12,417 nt of DNA from Actinomycetes bacterium (GTDB lineage: Bacteria > Actinomycetota > Aquicultoria > CAJVYJ01 > JAUVQD01): contig JAUVQD010000016.1 of the NCBI GenBank assembly GCA_030598355.1, positions 1 to 12,417 on the forward strand, in the 5' to 3' direction. This document shows, piece by piece, positions 6,298 to 12,417 of the stretch. The notes below the pieces were generated by a model that saw only the letters and a program-made list of their open reading frames with translations, made no database searches and was not told the DNA's origin. Position numbers and translations under genes: made by a program. Numbering within the stretch: the first letter of the stretch is position 1; each line of letters starts with the position of its first letter.

Positions 6298-7567
6298 TTT
6301 CCCCGGCTTTCTCGGTTTCCGCCGGCTGTTCTCTTATGACAATTATCTTCAATATCCTCCGGGCGACAATCTCCTCGACCTCAAATCTTAAATTTTCGTA
6401 CTGCACAACTTCCCCGGGAACAGGAATGTGTCCAACTAAATCATAAACGAAACCACCGATGGTCTCTCCGCCGTAATCCGGCAAATCGACGCCCAAGACT
6501 TCTCTGACCTCATCCATGGACGTCCGTCCATCCAGGCGAAAGCTATCAGCGGATAAAACTTCTACCTTTGCTTCTTCAAGGTCATACTCATCAAAGATCT
6601 CACCGACAATCTCTTCCAGCAAGTCCTCAATCGTCACCAGGCCCGCCGTCCCGCCATATTCATCCAAAACAACGGCCATGTGCATCTTTTTAAGCTGCAT
6701 CTCCTTTAACAGCTCGCTCACGCGTTTTGTCTCCGGTACAAAATATGGCAATCTCATCATTTTCTTTAACACAACGGCCTTTTTGGCAGGCTGCGCTTTG
6801 TTTAGATAGATCAAAAGGTCTTTCGCGTAAACCACTCCGGCGACATTATCGATAGATTCATCATAAACAGGAATACGCGAATGCCCCACCTTAATTATCA
6901 GATCAAGCACTTCCTCTAGGGGTGCTCGTTTTTCTACCGCGACCATATCCGGACGCGGAACCATAACTTCGCGAACGATCGTGTCGCCAAATTCAAAGAT
7001 GCTGTGAATCATCTCTTTTTCGTCTTCTTCGATCTCGGCTTCTTCCGCACCCATCGTTACCATCATTTTTATCTCTTCCTCAGTAACGAAGGGGCGTCTT
7101 GTTATCTTGCCGCCCAGAATTTTGACAAAGAAATTTGAAATCAAAATAAATACATACGCGATCGGATAAAAGACGCGTGTCAGCCAGACCACAGGTCTTA
7201 CAACGAGAAAGGCCACACGCTCAGGATTATTGACAGCAAAGGTCTTTGGAACCATTTCCGCGTATATGAACAGCGCCAAGGTAACTAGACCTGTCGCGAT
7301 CGCCGGACCCATCGGTAATACCTCGACCGCCACAAGCGCGGCTATTGAAGCCATGCCCGTATCAGCTAATAACGTCAGTAGTAGAATCACAGGTAAGAAT
7401 TCACTTGATTTCTTAGTCAGCTCGAGAACATCTTCCGCCCTTTTGACGCCTTCATCGGCTTTTTGCATAAGCCGGATTTTAGAAGAAGCGCTAAGCGAGA
7501 GTTCCGCAGCACCAAGAAATATTCTGAATATAAAAAGTATGAGCAGAAATATTGACGCGATTAACAA
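6290..7567 (-). CDS. CorC/HlyC-type membrane protein (DUF21-CBS-CBS-CorC_HlyC)
   Basis: A 425-residue protein with the CNNM/CorC architecture. An N-terminal DUF21 membrane domain (about 1-150, hydrophobic segments near 2-20, 57-80, 86-106, 120-150) is followed by an acidic helix region (162-190), two CBS domains (about 195-255 and 265-325, the first with VPRPDMVAVE, the second with DEYGGTAGLVTIEDLLEEIVGE split across its end) and a C-terminal CorC_HlyC domain (about 338-412, with GGETIGGFVYDLVGHIPVPG in its middle). Family members are linked to Mg2+ efflux or transport, with CBS domains sensing nucleotides. The hemolysin name is historical. The start is TTG 7567, 21 bases beyond the dgkA stop, with GGGGAGG 11 bases upstream. 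Similar proteins occur next to ybeY in many genomes, so the location fits. The transported ion cannot be told from sequence. Confidence 0.93.
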   Translation of the reverse strand: MLIASIFLLILFIFRIFLGAAELSLSASSKIRLMQKADEGVKRAEDVLELTKKSSEFLPVILLLTLLADTGMASIAALVAVEVLPMGPAIATGLVTLALFIYAEMVPKTFAVNNPERVAFLVVRPVVWLTRVFYPIAYVFILISNFFVKILGGKITRRPFVTEEEIKMMVTMGAEEAEIEEDEKEMIHSIFEFGDTIVREVMVPRPDMVAVEKRAPLEEVLDLIIKVGHSRIPVYDESIDNVAGVVYAKDLLIYLNKAQPAKKAVVLKKMMRLPYFVPETKRVSELLKEMQLKKMHMAVVLDEYGGTAGLVTIEDLLEEIVGEIFDEYDLEEAKVEVLSADSFRLDGRTSMDEVREVLGVDLPDYGGETIGGFVYDLVGHIPVPGEVVQYENLRFEVEEIVARRILKIIVIREQPAETEKAGENE

Positions 7568-7578
7568 GAACTTTAGAA

Positions 7579-7585
7579 CCTCCCC
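7579..7585 (-). promoter_or_regulatory. Shine-Dalgarno site of the CorC-type gene
   Basis: The minus strand reads GGGGAGG between the dgkA-PAP2 stop (7589) and TTG 7567, spaced 11 bases from the start. It supports the TTG start and is one of the few gaps in the operon with its own strong ribosome site. Confidence 0.55.
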
Positions 7586-7588
7586 TTT

Positions 7589-8290
7589 TCAGTCTAAAAA
7601 TAGTTGAAATATCAACACTGTGCTTAGGATGCCGATGAAACTCCCCGCAACAATCTGGGATTTGGTATGAAACTTGGCCTCCATGCGGCTCTGAACAACC
7701 AACCCGGACAGAAGCAAGGCCAGAGTCGTCAAAATGTGACTCTGGCTTATCAGCGCAATTGCTGTCAGCAAAGACCCCGCAAGAGCCGCATGCCCGCTCG
7801 GCCAACCGCCTCTCAACCAAGTACCTTCGTGCGACCAGGCTTTTGCGCCGATCACAAGAATAATTACAAAAAGCAACGATATTACGGTCACATGTATTGG
7901 TGTTTGTCTCACGCTATTCAAAGTTACCCATGAAACTGACGACAGCTTCGGATAAAAAATAAGATAGCCGATGAGGGTGGCCCCCATTGCCGAAACCAAC
8001 ACGGCCGCGGCTGCCACATCTTTAGCGACTTTCGCAAGTGGATCGAAACTGGTCGTAGTTACATCTATGGCAGCTTCTATGGCCGTATTTATCAACTCAA
8101 AGCCCATGACCATTGAAACAGCGAGTATAAGAAGAATGAATTGAGTGCTACTAACTCCAACGACCAGACTGAGAATCAAAATGAGAGCGGCCGCCGCGAA
8201 ATGAATTCGCATATTTCGCTGGGTACGAAGAACATAGATGAGCCCATCGATTGAGTAGTTAAAGCTTTTGAATAGCGATTGACTTCTCAC
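7589..8290 (-). CDS. DgkA-type lipid kinase fused to a PAP2-like phosphatase domain
   Basis: A 233-residue membrane protein made of two modules. Residues 1-115 form a prokaryotic diacylglycerol/undecaprenol kinase: TQRNMRIH (23-30), E65-L-I-N68-T-A-I-E72 and DPLAKVAKDVAAAAVL (83-98), matching the catalytic Glu/Asn/Glu of the family. Residues about 130-233 form a PAP2-like domain with GGWPSGHAA (PSGH 164-167, H167) and SRMEAKFHTKSQ (R202, H208). The first position of the classical K-x6-RP motif is not clear and the last motif ends in Q212 where PAP2 enzymes usually have Asp. Hydrophobic segments cover most of the protein. The kinase half would phosphorylate undecaprenol or diacylglycerol and the other half may dephosphorylate a lipid phosphate. 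Start GTG 8290 overlaps the ybeY stop (GTGA), implying coupling. Such fusions are known in other bacteria. Confidence 0.9.
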   Translation of the reverse strand: MRSQSLFKSFNYSIDGLIYVLRTQRNMRIHFAAAALILILSLVVGVSSTQFILLILAVSMVMGFELINTAIEAAIDVTTTSFDPLAKVAKDVAAAAVLVSAMGATLIGYLIFYPKLSSVSWVTLNSVRQTPIHVTVISLLFVIILVIGAKAWSHEGTWLRGGWPSGHAALAGSLLTAIALISQSHILTTLALLLSGLVVQSRMEAKFHTKSQIVAGSFIGILSTVLIFQLFLD

Positions 8291-8718
8291 AGGCTTTCAG
8301 CGCAGCCTTGGTCGTCAAAGCTTGCCACTAACTGCTCCTGGCGCGAGAACATCTGCTTGACGCCTTCGTCAGAAGAGTGATCATAACCGAGAAGATGCAA
8401 TATTCCATGCACCAATAATATTTTTATCTCGTTTGAACCTGTCTTTCCGTTTTCGCAATTCTCATAAGCTACTTGCGGTGAAATCACAACTTCTCCGCAA
8501 ATGGCCTCACTGTCTTTAAGATCGAAAGCCAGAACATCGGTTGGCTTATCGATTGATCTGAACTTCTTGTTCATCTCAGCCATTTCAGCCGCGTCCACAA
8601 GCGCGATGCTAATTTGGGCATCCAATGCCCGTTCTTCTCTTATCACATGATCGGCTAGATCTTTAAGAACCGATAGCTTTATTGGAACGCCTGATTGATT
8701 TACCGCCAAGACGGCCAA
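8287..8718 (-). CDS. ybeY: Endoribonuclease YbeY
   Basis: A 143-residue YbeY (UPF0054), a single-domain metal-dependent RNase involved in 16S rRNA 3'-end maturation and ribosome quality control. The family metal site is complete: H104, H108 and H114 in VHGILHLLGYDH. The upstream segment KPTDVLAFDL (58-67) is also typical. TTG 8718 is chosen as start because AAGGAGG lies 6 bases upstream (8725-8731). A second in-frame TTG at 8709 has poorer spacing. This start overlaps the end of the pgpH-like gene by 56 bases, and the ribosome site sits in its codons. Era and PhoH, encoded in the same operon, are frequent genomic neighbours of YbeY. Confidence 0.95.
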   Translation of the reverse strand: MAVLAVNQSGVPIKLSVLKDLADHVIREERALDAQISIALVDAAEMAEMNKKFRSIDKPTDVLAFDLKDSEAICGEVVISPQVAYENCENGKTGSNEIKILLVHGILHLLGYDHSSDEGVKQMFSRQEQLVASFDDQGCAESL

Positions 8719-10825
8719 TCAGAGCCTCCTTATCTTTCTTGGAAGTTGGCTCAATCTCTGGATATTCAATACGCGTATGATACATTGTCGTAAGTGTTTG
8801 AGCAAAAAACTTGGCCGTTGTTTCCAGTTGAGCCAAGGTCAAATCGCTCTCATCGAGTTGCCCGTCAACCAGACGATCCTTTATCAATTTCTTCACCATG
8901 TGCTCCACCCGATTCAGTGTCGGCTTTTCCAGGGTCCTCGCTGTCGCCTCAACAGCATCCGCCAACATAATCAACGCCGCTTCCCTGGATTTTGGCTTTT
9001 CACAATGGTAGCGAAATTGGGCTTCTAAGACAGTAGAGTTTGGATCCTCTTTTAAGGCTCGGCTATAGAAATATGTCATCAGAGTCGTGCCATGATGTTG
9101 ATTAATAATATCTATAATTTCTTTCGGCAACCGGTTCTTCTTGGCCATCTCCACGCCGTCTTTAACATGGGATGTGATGATCAGATAGCTCAAGTTCGGC
9201 TGTGTCTTGTCGTGCGGGTTGTCACCATACTGGTTTTCAACAAAAAAGAATGGTCTTCGCATCTTCCCGATATCATGGTAGTAGGCTCCGGTCCTAGCCA
9301 ATAAGGGGTTGGCTCCTACTTTTAGAGCCACACTTTCAACCAGGTTGCCGGTGATAATCGAATGATTGTATGTTCCAGGCGCGTTTATCATTAACTCACG
9401 CAAGAGCGGTTGATTAGGGTTCGACAACTCGAGCAGCTTCATGTCTGTGGTTATGTTGAACGCGTATTCTAAAAACTGCAAAGTACCGATCGTGAAGATT
9501 ATGGCGACAAAGCCCCCTAAAAGACCCCAGCCCGCGTTCATCAAAAGGCTAAAACCAACATCCCCGTGAACCAAGCTAGTCGCGTATGCTGTTAAGCTTG
9601 AGGCAAACATGATCCAAAGGCCCGCTTTCGTGAGATCACTGCGATGCGAAATATGCGCTGTCAGGTAAACAGCAAAAAGCCCTGTCATAAAAGCAAAGAG
9701 CCAATATTCGGGACTGTCTACTATTAAACCGGTTACAAGGCCTGTCGTGATTGCCATCATCACGCCCGCCCGAGCCCTGACTAAAATCGTCGTCAACATG
9801 GCCGCGCCAGCCGCCGGGATCATATAGGGAGATAGAAGCGGGGCCAGACCCTTAGCCAGAGCCGATACGGTCGCCAAAATAACGAAAACCAGCATGAGCA
9901 GACGATTATCATTATAAACTTTAGGTTGAAACTCATAGAGATATATCAGCCCTAGGACAATGAGCCCAAAAGCGATAAGAGCTTGTCCCACAACTTGACT
10001 GTTGCTCGGCCCGCCCAGGCTTTCGGCCACACCCAGCTCTTTTAAGAATTGTTCTTGAAAAGAAGTGACTATTTGCCCTTCAGTCACAATAGTTTCGCCG
10101 GCCAATTTTTGCACATATACTGATTGAACTTTGTCTACGGCTTCACTTATAGCGGCGTTGGTTTTCTCCGTATCAACAAATGTATTTGCTTTTATATTCT
10201 TTGTCGCGATAGCCCCAATTAGAAGACCGGCCTCAGGGTCATCGTCTGCCATGGCTCGCCTCTTGACCTCATCTTGCTTGGCCCCAAGTTGCTCTTCGCT
10301 TATCTTTTCCGTTACAACCGACATGGCCAGATCAAGAGTTTTTCTTTCAAGATCAGATACCCTTTCTTGATCGAGCGAAAGCATCCAGACAAGATCAAGT
10401 TCTTCCGCTGTCTCCGGGAGCAACTTAGACACCGTTTGCCGCCGCTCACTTTCTTCGACATCTTCTTTAGCCAGAGCTGCTCCAAGCTTCTGGTAAAACG
10501 CCTTTACACGGTTTCTGACTTTAGCCGGAACAGTTTCATTAAAGCGGAATACTTTTGGTATTGATTCCGCCGCTTGTTTGCGAAGTTCAAGTGTTTTTCC
10601 AACGTCCAGCAAGGTAATAGCGCGTGGCGCTCGAATCGTTTCCGGGCTTGGCTTACTAACCTCTAGACCGGTTATTGTATTCGGCGAAAAATCGACAGCT
10701 ATCAATACGAACAGTATTGAAAATATGCCAACCAACATAGAAAGCCTTTTTAGCAATCGCGTATCTGTAATCTTAAAGAAACTAAGAAGTCGGTTGACTA
10801 GATTTTTTTGCATGGGTTCGTTCAT
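8663..10825 (-). CDS. pgpH: 7TM-HD phosphodiesterase, PgpH/YqfF type (likely c-di-AMP)
   Basis: A 720-residue protein with the architecture of PgpH/YqfF. It has one N-terminal membrane segment (about 29-45), a large extracytoplasmic 7TMR-HDED domain (about 50-275, ending in AGETIVTEGQIVT), seven membrane segments (about 277-455) and a cytoplasmic HD domain (about 475-690). HD metal ligands are visible: H488 (TYNHS), H517-D518 (YYHDIGK), H553, H577/H578 (NQHHGT) and D623 (MLADAVEA). In Listeria and Bacillus such proteins hydrolyse cyclic di-AMP to pApA; this function is inferred by family. Length is close to the usual 700-730. The ATG lies 3 bases after the phoH stop with a weak ribosome site; M5 is a possible alternative start. 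The 3' end overlaps ybeY by 56 bases. The phoH-pgpH-ybeY order is conserved in Firmicutes. Confidence 0.94.
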   Translation of the reverse strand: MNEPMQKNLVNRLLSFFKITDTRLLKRLSMLVGIFSILFVLIAVDFSPNTITGLEVSKPSPETIRAPRAITLLDVGKTLELRKQAAESIPKVFRFNETVPAKVRNRVKAFYQKLGAALAKEDVEESERRQTVSKLLPETAEELDLVWMLSLDQERVSDLERKTLDLAMSVVTEKISEEQLGAKQDEVKRRAMADDDPEAGLLIGAIATKNIKANTFVDTEKTNAAISEAVDKVQSVYVQKLAGETIVTEGQIVTSFQEQFLKELGVAESLGGPSNSQVVGQALIAFGLIVLGLIYLYEFQPKVYNDNRLLMLVFVILATVSALAKGLAPLLSPYMIPAAGAAMLTTILVRARAGVMMAITTGLVTGLIVDSPEYWLFAFMTGLFAVYLTAHISHRSDLTKAGLWIMFASSLTAYATSLVHGDVGFSLLMNAGWGLLGGFVAIIFTIGTLQFLEYAFNITTDMKLLELSNPNQPLLRELMINAPGTYNHSIITGNLVESVALKVGANPLLARTGAYYHDIGKMRRPFFFVENQYGDNPHDKTQPNLSYLIITSHVKDGVEMAKKNRLPKEIIDIINQHHGTTLMTYFYSRALKEDPNSTVLEAQFRYHCEKPKSREAALIMLADAVEATARTLEKPTLNRVEHMVKKLIKDRLVDGQLDESDLTLAQLETTAKFFAQTLTTMYHTRIEYPEIEPTSKKDKEALIGRLGGKSIRRSNKAIGS
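8725..8731 (-). promoter_or_regulatory. Shine-Dalgarno site deciding the TTG start of ybeY
   Basis: The minus strand reads AAGGAGG, a full match, 6 bases before TTG 8718-8716. It lies inside the coding sequence of the upstream pgpH-like gene (codons for Lys-Glu-Ala near residue 699) and makes the long 56-base gene overlap credible. Confidence 0.75.
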
Positions 10826-10828
10826 AAT

Positions 10829-11833
10829 TTATTTCTCGCTCTTTTTGTTCTCCTCAAACAGTTGATAGGCTTCAACTATTTGCTGAACAAGTTTATGACG
10901 GACGACATCTTCCCCTGTCAACCGCACAAACGAGAGATCTTCGATACTCGCTAGTATTTCCTCGACAACCAGCAATCCTGATTTCTTTCCGACAGGCAGA
11001 TCAATTTGCGTTACATCCCCGGTAACTACAACTTTTGATCCAAAGCCCAGTCGAGTTAAGAACATCTTCATCTGCTCAGGGGAAGTATTTTGAGCCTCAT
11101 CAAGAATTATAAATGAATCGTTAAGAGTGCGTCCTCGCATATAAGCTAGCGGCGCCACTTCTATCGTGCCTTTATCAAGGTACTGCTGATATTGTTCGAC
11201 ATCCATCATCTCAAACAAAGCATCATAAAGCGGCCTGAGAAATGGATCTACTTTTTCAAACAACGTCCCCGGCAGAAACCCGAGTTTTTCGCCCGCCTCA
11301 ACTGCAGGCCTTGTTAGTATCAATCGATTGACCTGCCTCGCTTTTAATGCCTGTACGGCCATCGCCATGGCAAGAAAAGTTTTACCGGTACCTGCAGGTC
11401 CAATAGCAAAAGTGGCGGTCTTATTTCTAATGGTGTCAACGTATCTCTTTTGTCCTGCCGTTTTTGGGTGTATCGATTTGCCCGCGTGGGCTAGGATTAT
11501 ATCTCCAAGTAAGTGTTTTGGGGATATTCCAGCGTCACGTTGAATTAGCTTTATGGCTTGCCCCATATCCTCAGGCGTAATCGTCTCACCTGTCTCCAAG
11601 ACTTCAATGAGTTCCCGAAAGATCTTGGCCACTTTTTCAACCTCTTTGGCAACTCCGGTAATCGTAATCTCATTACCACGGACTAAAATGTCTATCTTAA
11701 ACTCGCACTCAATTACCTTTAATAACTCATCCCGATGGCCAATGAGATCTACCATCATGTGGTTTCCGGAAACAATCAGTTTGATCTCTTTGGTTTCTAT
11801 CTTATGCAATATTAATTGGTACTCCCTTGGCAA
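10829..11833 (-). CDS. phoH: PhoH-family ATPase (PhoH/PhoL)
   Basis: A 334-residue PhoH-like protein. Residues about 15-80 form the small KH-like N-terminal domain; the rest is a P-loop ATPase with Walker A GPAGTGKT (145-152), the conserved LTRPAVEAGEKLGFLPG (173-189), Walker B ILDEAQN (243-249) and TGDVTQIDLP (271-280). PhoH proteins are predicted RNA-associated ATPases or helicases, commonly next to ybeY; their exact cellular role is not settled. The start given is TTG 11833, which has no good ribosome site. TTG 11809 (residue 9) has AAGGGAG at 11822-11828, 12 bases away, and would still keep the KH-like domain. It is the first gene after the extended -10 promoter and probably leads the operon that runs down to 2006. 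Confidence 0.94.
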   Translation of the reverse strand: MPREYQLILHKIETKEIKLIVSGNHMMVDLIGHRDELLKVIECEFKIDILVRGNEITITGVAKEVEKVAKIFRELIEVLETGETITPEDMGQAIKLIQRDAGISPKHLLGDIILAHAGKSIHPKTAGQKRYVDTIRNKTATFAIGPAGTGKTFLAMAMAVQALKARQVNRLILTRPAVEAGEKLGFLPGTLFEKVDPFLRPLYDALFEMMDVEQYQQYLDKGTIEVAPLAYMRGRTLNDSFIILDEAQNTSPEQMKMFLTRLGFGSKVVVTGDVTQIDLPVGKKSGLLVVEEILASIEDLSFVRLTGEDVVRHKLVQQIVEAYQLFEENKKSEK

Positions 11834-11862
11834 GAGAAGATGCCCGCTCTACCTGCCTAATA

Positions 11863-11871
11863 ATTATATCA
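11863..11871 (-). promoter_or_regulatory. Extended -10 promoter for the phoH operon
   Basis: The minus strand reads TGATATAAT: a perfect TATAAT (11868-11863) preceded by the TGn extension, in the 69-base gap between yqeY and phoH. No good -35 hexamer occurs 16-18 bases upstream (the 17-base position is GGTGCG), as is common for extended -10 promoters. Transcription would start near 11856, giving a leader of about 23 bases to TTG 11833 or about 47 to TTG 11809. The second fits the AAGGGAG ribosome site better. Confidence 0.55.
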
Positions 11872-11902
11872 TATGACCATATTTTCGCACCTGAGCTAGT
11901 CA

Positions 11903-12364
11903 CTATTCTGTCCCTTTTTCCAATTGATCACGCACTTTTTGACTTAGCTCTTTTCCATCTGCACGGCCTTTGACTTTTGGCATCAAAAGTGACATAACTT
12001 TGCCCATCTCCGCTGCGCCCGTTGCCCCGGATTCAGCGATCGCATCCTTAACCAATCCGTCAACTTCAGCTCCTGATAATTGTTCGGGCAAAAACGCGGA
12101 CAAGATTTCCGCCTCTTCTTCCTCTTTTTCGGCCAGCTCCAAACGCTCGCCTTGCTTATACAATGGAATAGCCTCGCGACGTTTCTTTATTTCCCGAGAG
12201 ACAATCTTTAAATAATCATCTTCTGCTAAATCATCGCCTTTTTCTATTTCGGCATATTTTATCGCGGACAGAAGTAGGCGAAGAGTCGACAAACGCAGTT
12301 TGTCTCCCGATTTCATTGCTACCTTTATGCCGTTTTGAATCTCTTTCTTATTAAGTGTGCTCAA
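11903..12364 (-). CDS. yqeY: GatB/YqeY domain-containing protein
   Basis: A single-domain YqeY protein, about 153 residues from the preferred start. The core is typical: KVAMKSGDKLRLSTLRLLLSAIK split around residues 15-37, then the acidic/basic helical hairpin (IVSREIKKRREAI, YKQGERLELAEKEEEE), ILSAFLPEQLS, and the C-terminal tail-like domain MGKVMSLLMPKVKGRADGK. The domain resembles the tRNA-binding tail of GatB, but the free-standing protein has no established reaction. TTG 12364 is preferred over the longer frame from TTG 12385 because GAGAGG (12370-12375) lies 5 bases upstream and the N-terminus (MSTLNKKEIQNGIK) then matches the family's usual start and length (about 150). The longer start would overlap the apparent end of an upstream gene. 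A promoter for phoH follows, so yqeY may belong to a separate transcript or be partly read through into the operon. Confidence 0.9.
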   Translation of the reverse strand: MSTLNKKEIQNGIKVAMKSGDKLRLSTLRLLLSAIKYAEIEKGDDLAEDDYLKIVSREIKKRREAIPLYKQGERLELAEKEEEEAEILSAFLPEQLSGAEVDGLVKDAIAESGATGAAEMGKVMSLLMPKVKGRADGKELSQKVRDQLEKGTE

Positions 12365-12369
12365 TTCAG

Positions 12370-12375
12370 CCTCTC
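12370..12375 (-). promoter_or_regulatory. Shine-Dalgarno site deciding the yqeY start
   Basis: The minus strand reads GAGAGG, 5 bases before TTG 12364-12362. Its first G is the last base of the TAG that ends the frame entering from the right edge, an arrangement typical of coupled genes. Confidence 0.5.
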
Positions 12376-12417
12376 TATCTACCAAGTGCCTCTTTTATTT
12401 TCTTAAAGATGCCCACA
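12375..12417 (-). CDS. Possible C-terminal tail of an upstream gene
   Basis: On the minus strand the frame entering at the right edge reads GIFKKIKEALGR and stops at TAG 12377-12375, eleven bases before the preferred yqeY start. The basic amphipathic peptide looks protein-like and the spacing fits an operon, but 13 codons are too few for a family call. A GTG at 12416-12414 means it could also be a tiny ORF rather than a tail. Confidence 0.3.
   Translation of the reverse strand, partial: VGIFKKIKEALGR

Noticed and set aside
6290..7567. Calling the CBS-domain protein a hemolysin
   Set aside because: The name is historical. The DUF21-CBS-CBS-CorC_HlyC layout fits the CNNM/CorC ion-transport family and nothing suggests a toxin.
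10801..10809. A-T run near the start of the pgpH-like gene as a terminator after phoH
   Set aside because: It lies inside the coding start of the pgpH-like gene (Lys/Asn codons), on the minus strand it is an A run, and no stem precedes it.
1..12417. CRISPR arrays, insertion sequences, tRNA or rRNA genes, toxin-antitoxin or phage defence genes
   Set aside because: I saw no direct repeat array, transposase, tRNA cloverleaf pattern or defence-type protein. Nearly all of the sequence is accounted for by housekeeping genes.

Overview
The window reads as chromosomal DNA from a bacterium of moderate GC, probably an uncultivated, deep-branching Actinomycetota or a related Gram-positive-type lineage. 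Two things support this. The order phoH - HD-family 7TM phosphodiesterase - ybeY - dgkA - cdd - era - recO matches the Bacillus-type housekeeping cluster. The last gene of the run belongs to the DUF2342 zinc-metalloprotease family, which is known mainly from Actinobacteria. The taxon is an inference; there is no rRNA or tRNA gene here.

Layout, left to right. Bases 1-161 hold the C-terminal tail of a rubrerythrin/ferritin-like protein (+). It converges on an AhpD/carboxymuconolactone-decarboxylase-fold protein (179-718, -), with a small perfect palindrome between them. A roughly 180-base divergent intergenic region follows, with a plausible promoter for a membrane-anchored, YaaH-like GH18 glycosidase (898-2013, +). 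The 3' end of that gene overlaps the end of the long minus-strand operon by 8 bases.

From 2006 to 11833 there is one tightly packed minus-strand operon. In transcription order it is phoH, pgpH-like, ybeY, dgkA-PAP2 fusion, CorC/HlyC-type CBS protein, cdd, GNAT acetyltransferase, era, deoC, recO, DUF2342 metalloprotease. Adjacent genes overlap or are separated by a few bases (largest gap about 20), so translational coupling is likely. A perfect extended -10 promoter (TGATATAAT) lies 30 bases upstream of the annotated phoH start. Upstream of it is yqeY (GatB/YqeY domain), which is itself preceded by what looks like the last codons of another minus-strand gene at the window edge.

The operon combines RNA and ribosome maturation (PhoH, YbeY, Era), DNA repair (RecO), cyclic-dinucleotide turnover (PgpH-like), lipid-carrier phosphorylation and dephosphorylation (DgkA-PAP2), ion transport (CorC type) and pyrimidine deoxynucleoside salvage (Cdd, DeoC). 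Relative to the Bacillus arrangement the extra members are CorC, GNAT, DeoC and the metalloprotease. Start codons are unusual: five of about fourteen genes appear to use TTG and two use GTG.

I did not find a convincing new multi-gene system. The best leads are the AhpD-fold protein that has lost all its expected catalytic residues, the kinase-phosphatase fusion, and the uncharacterised metalloprotease at the end of the core operon.
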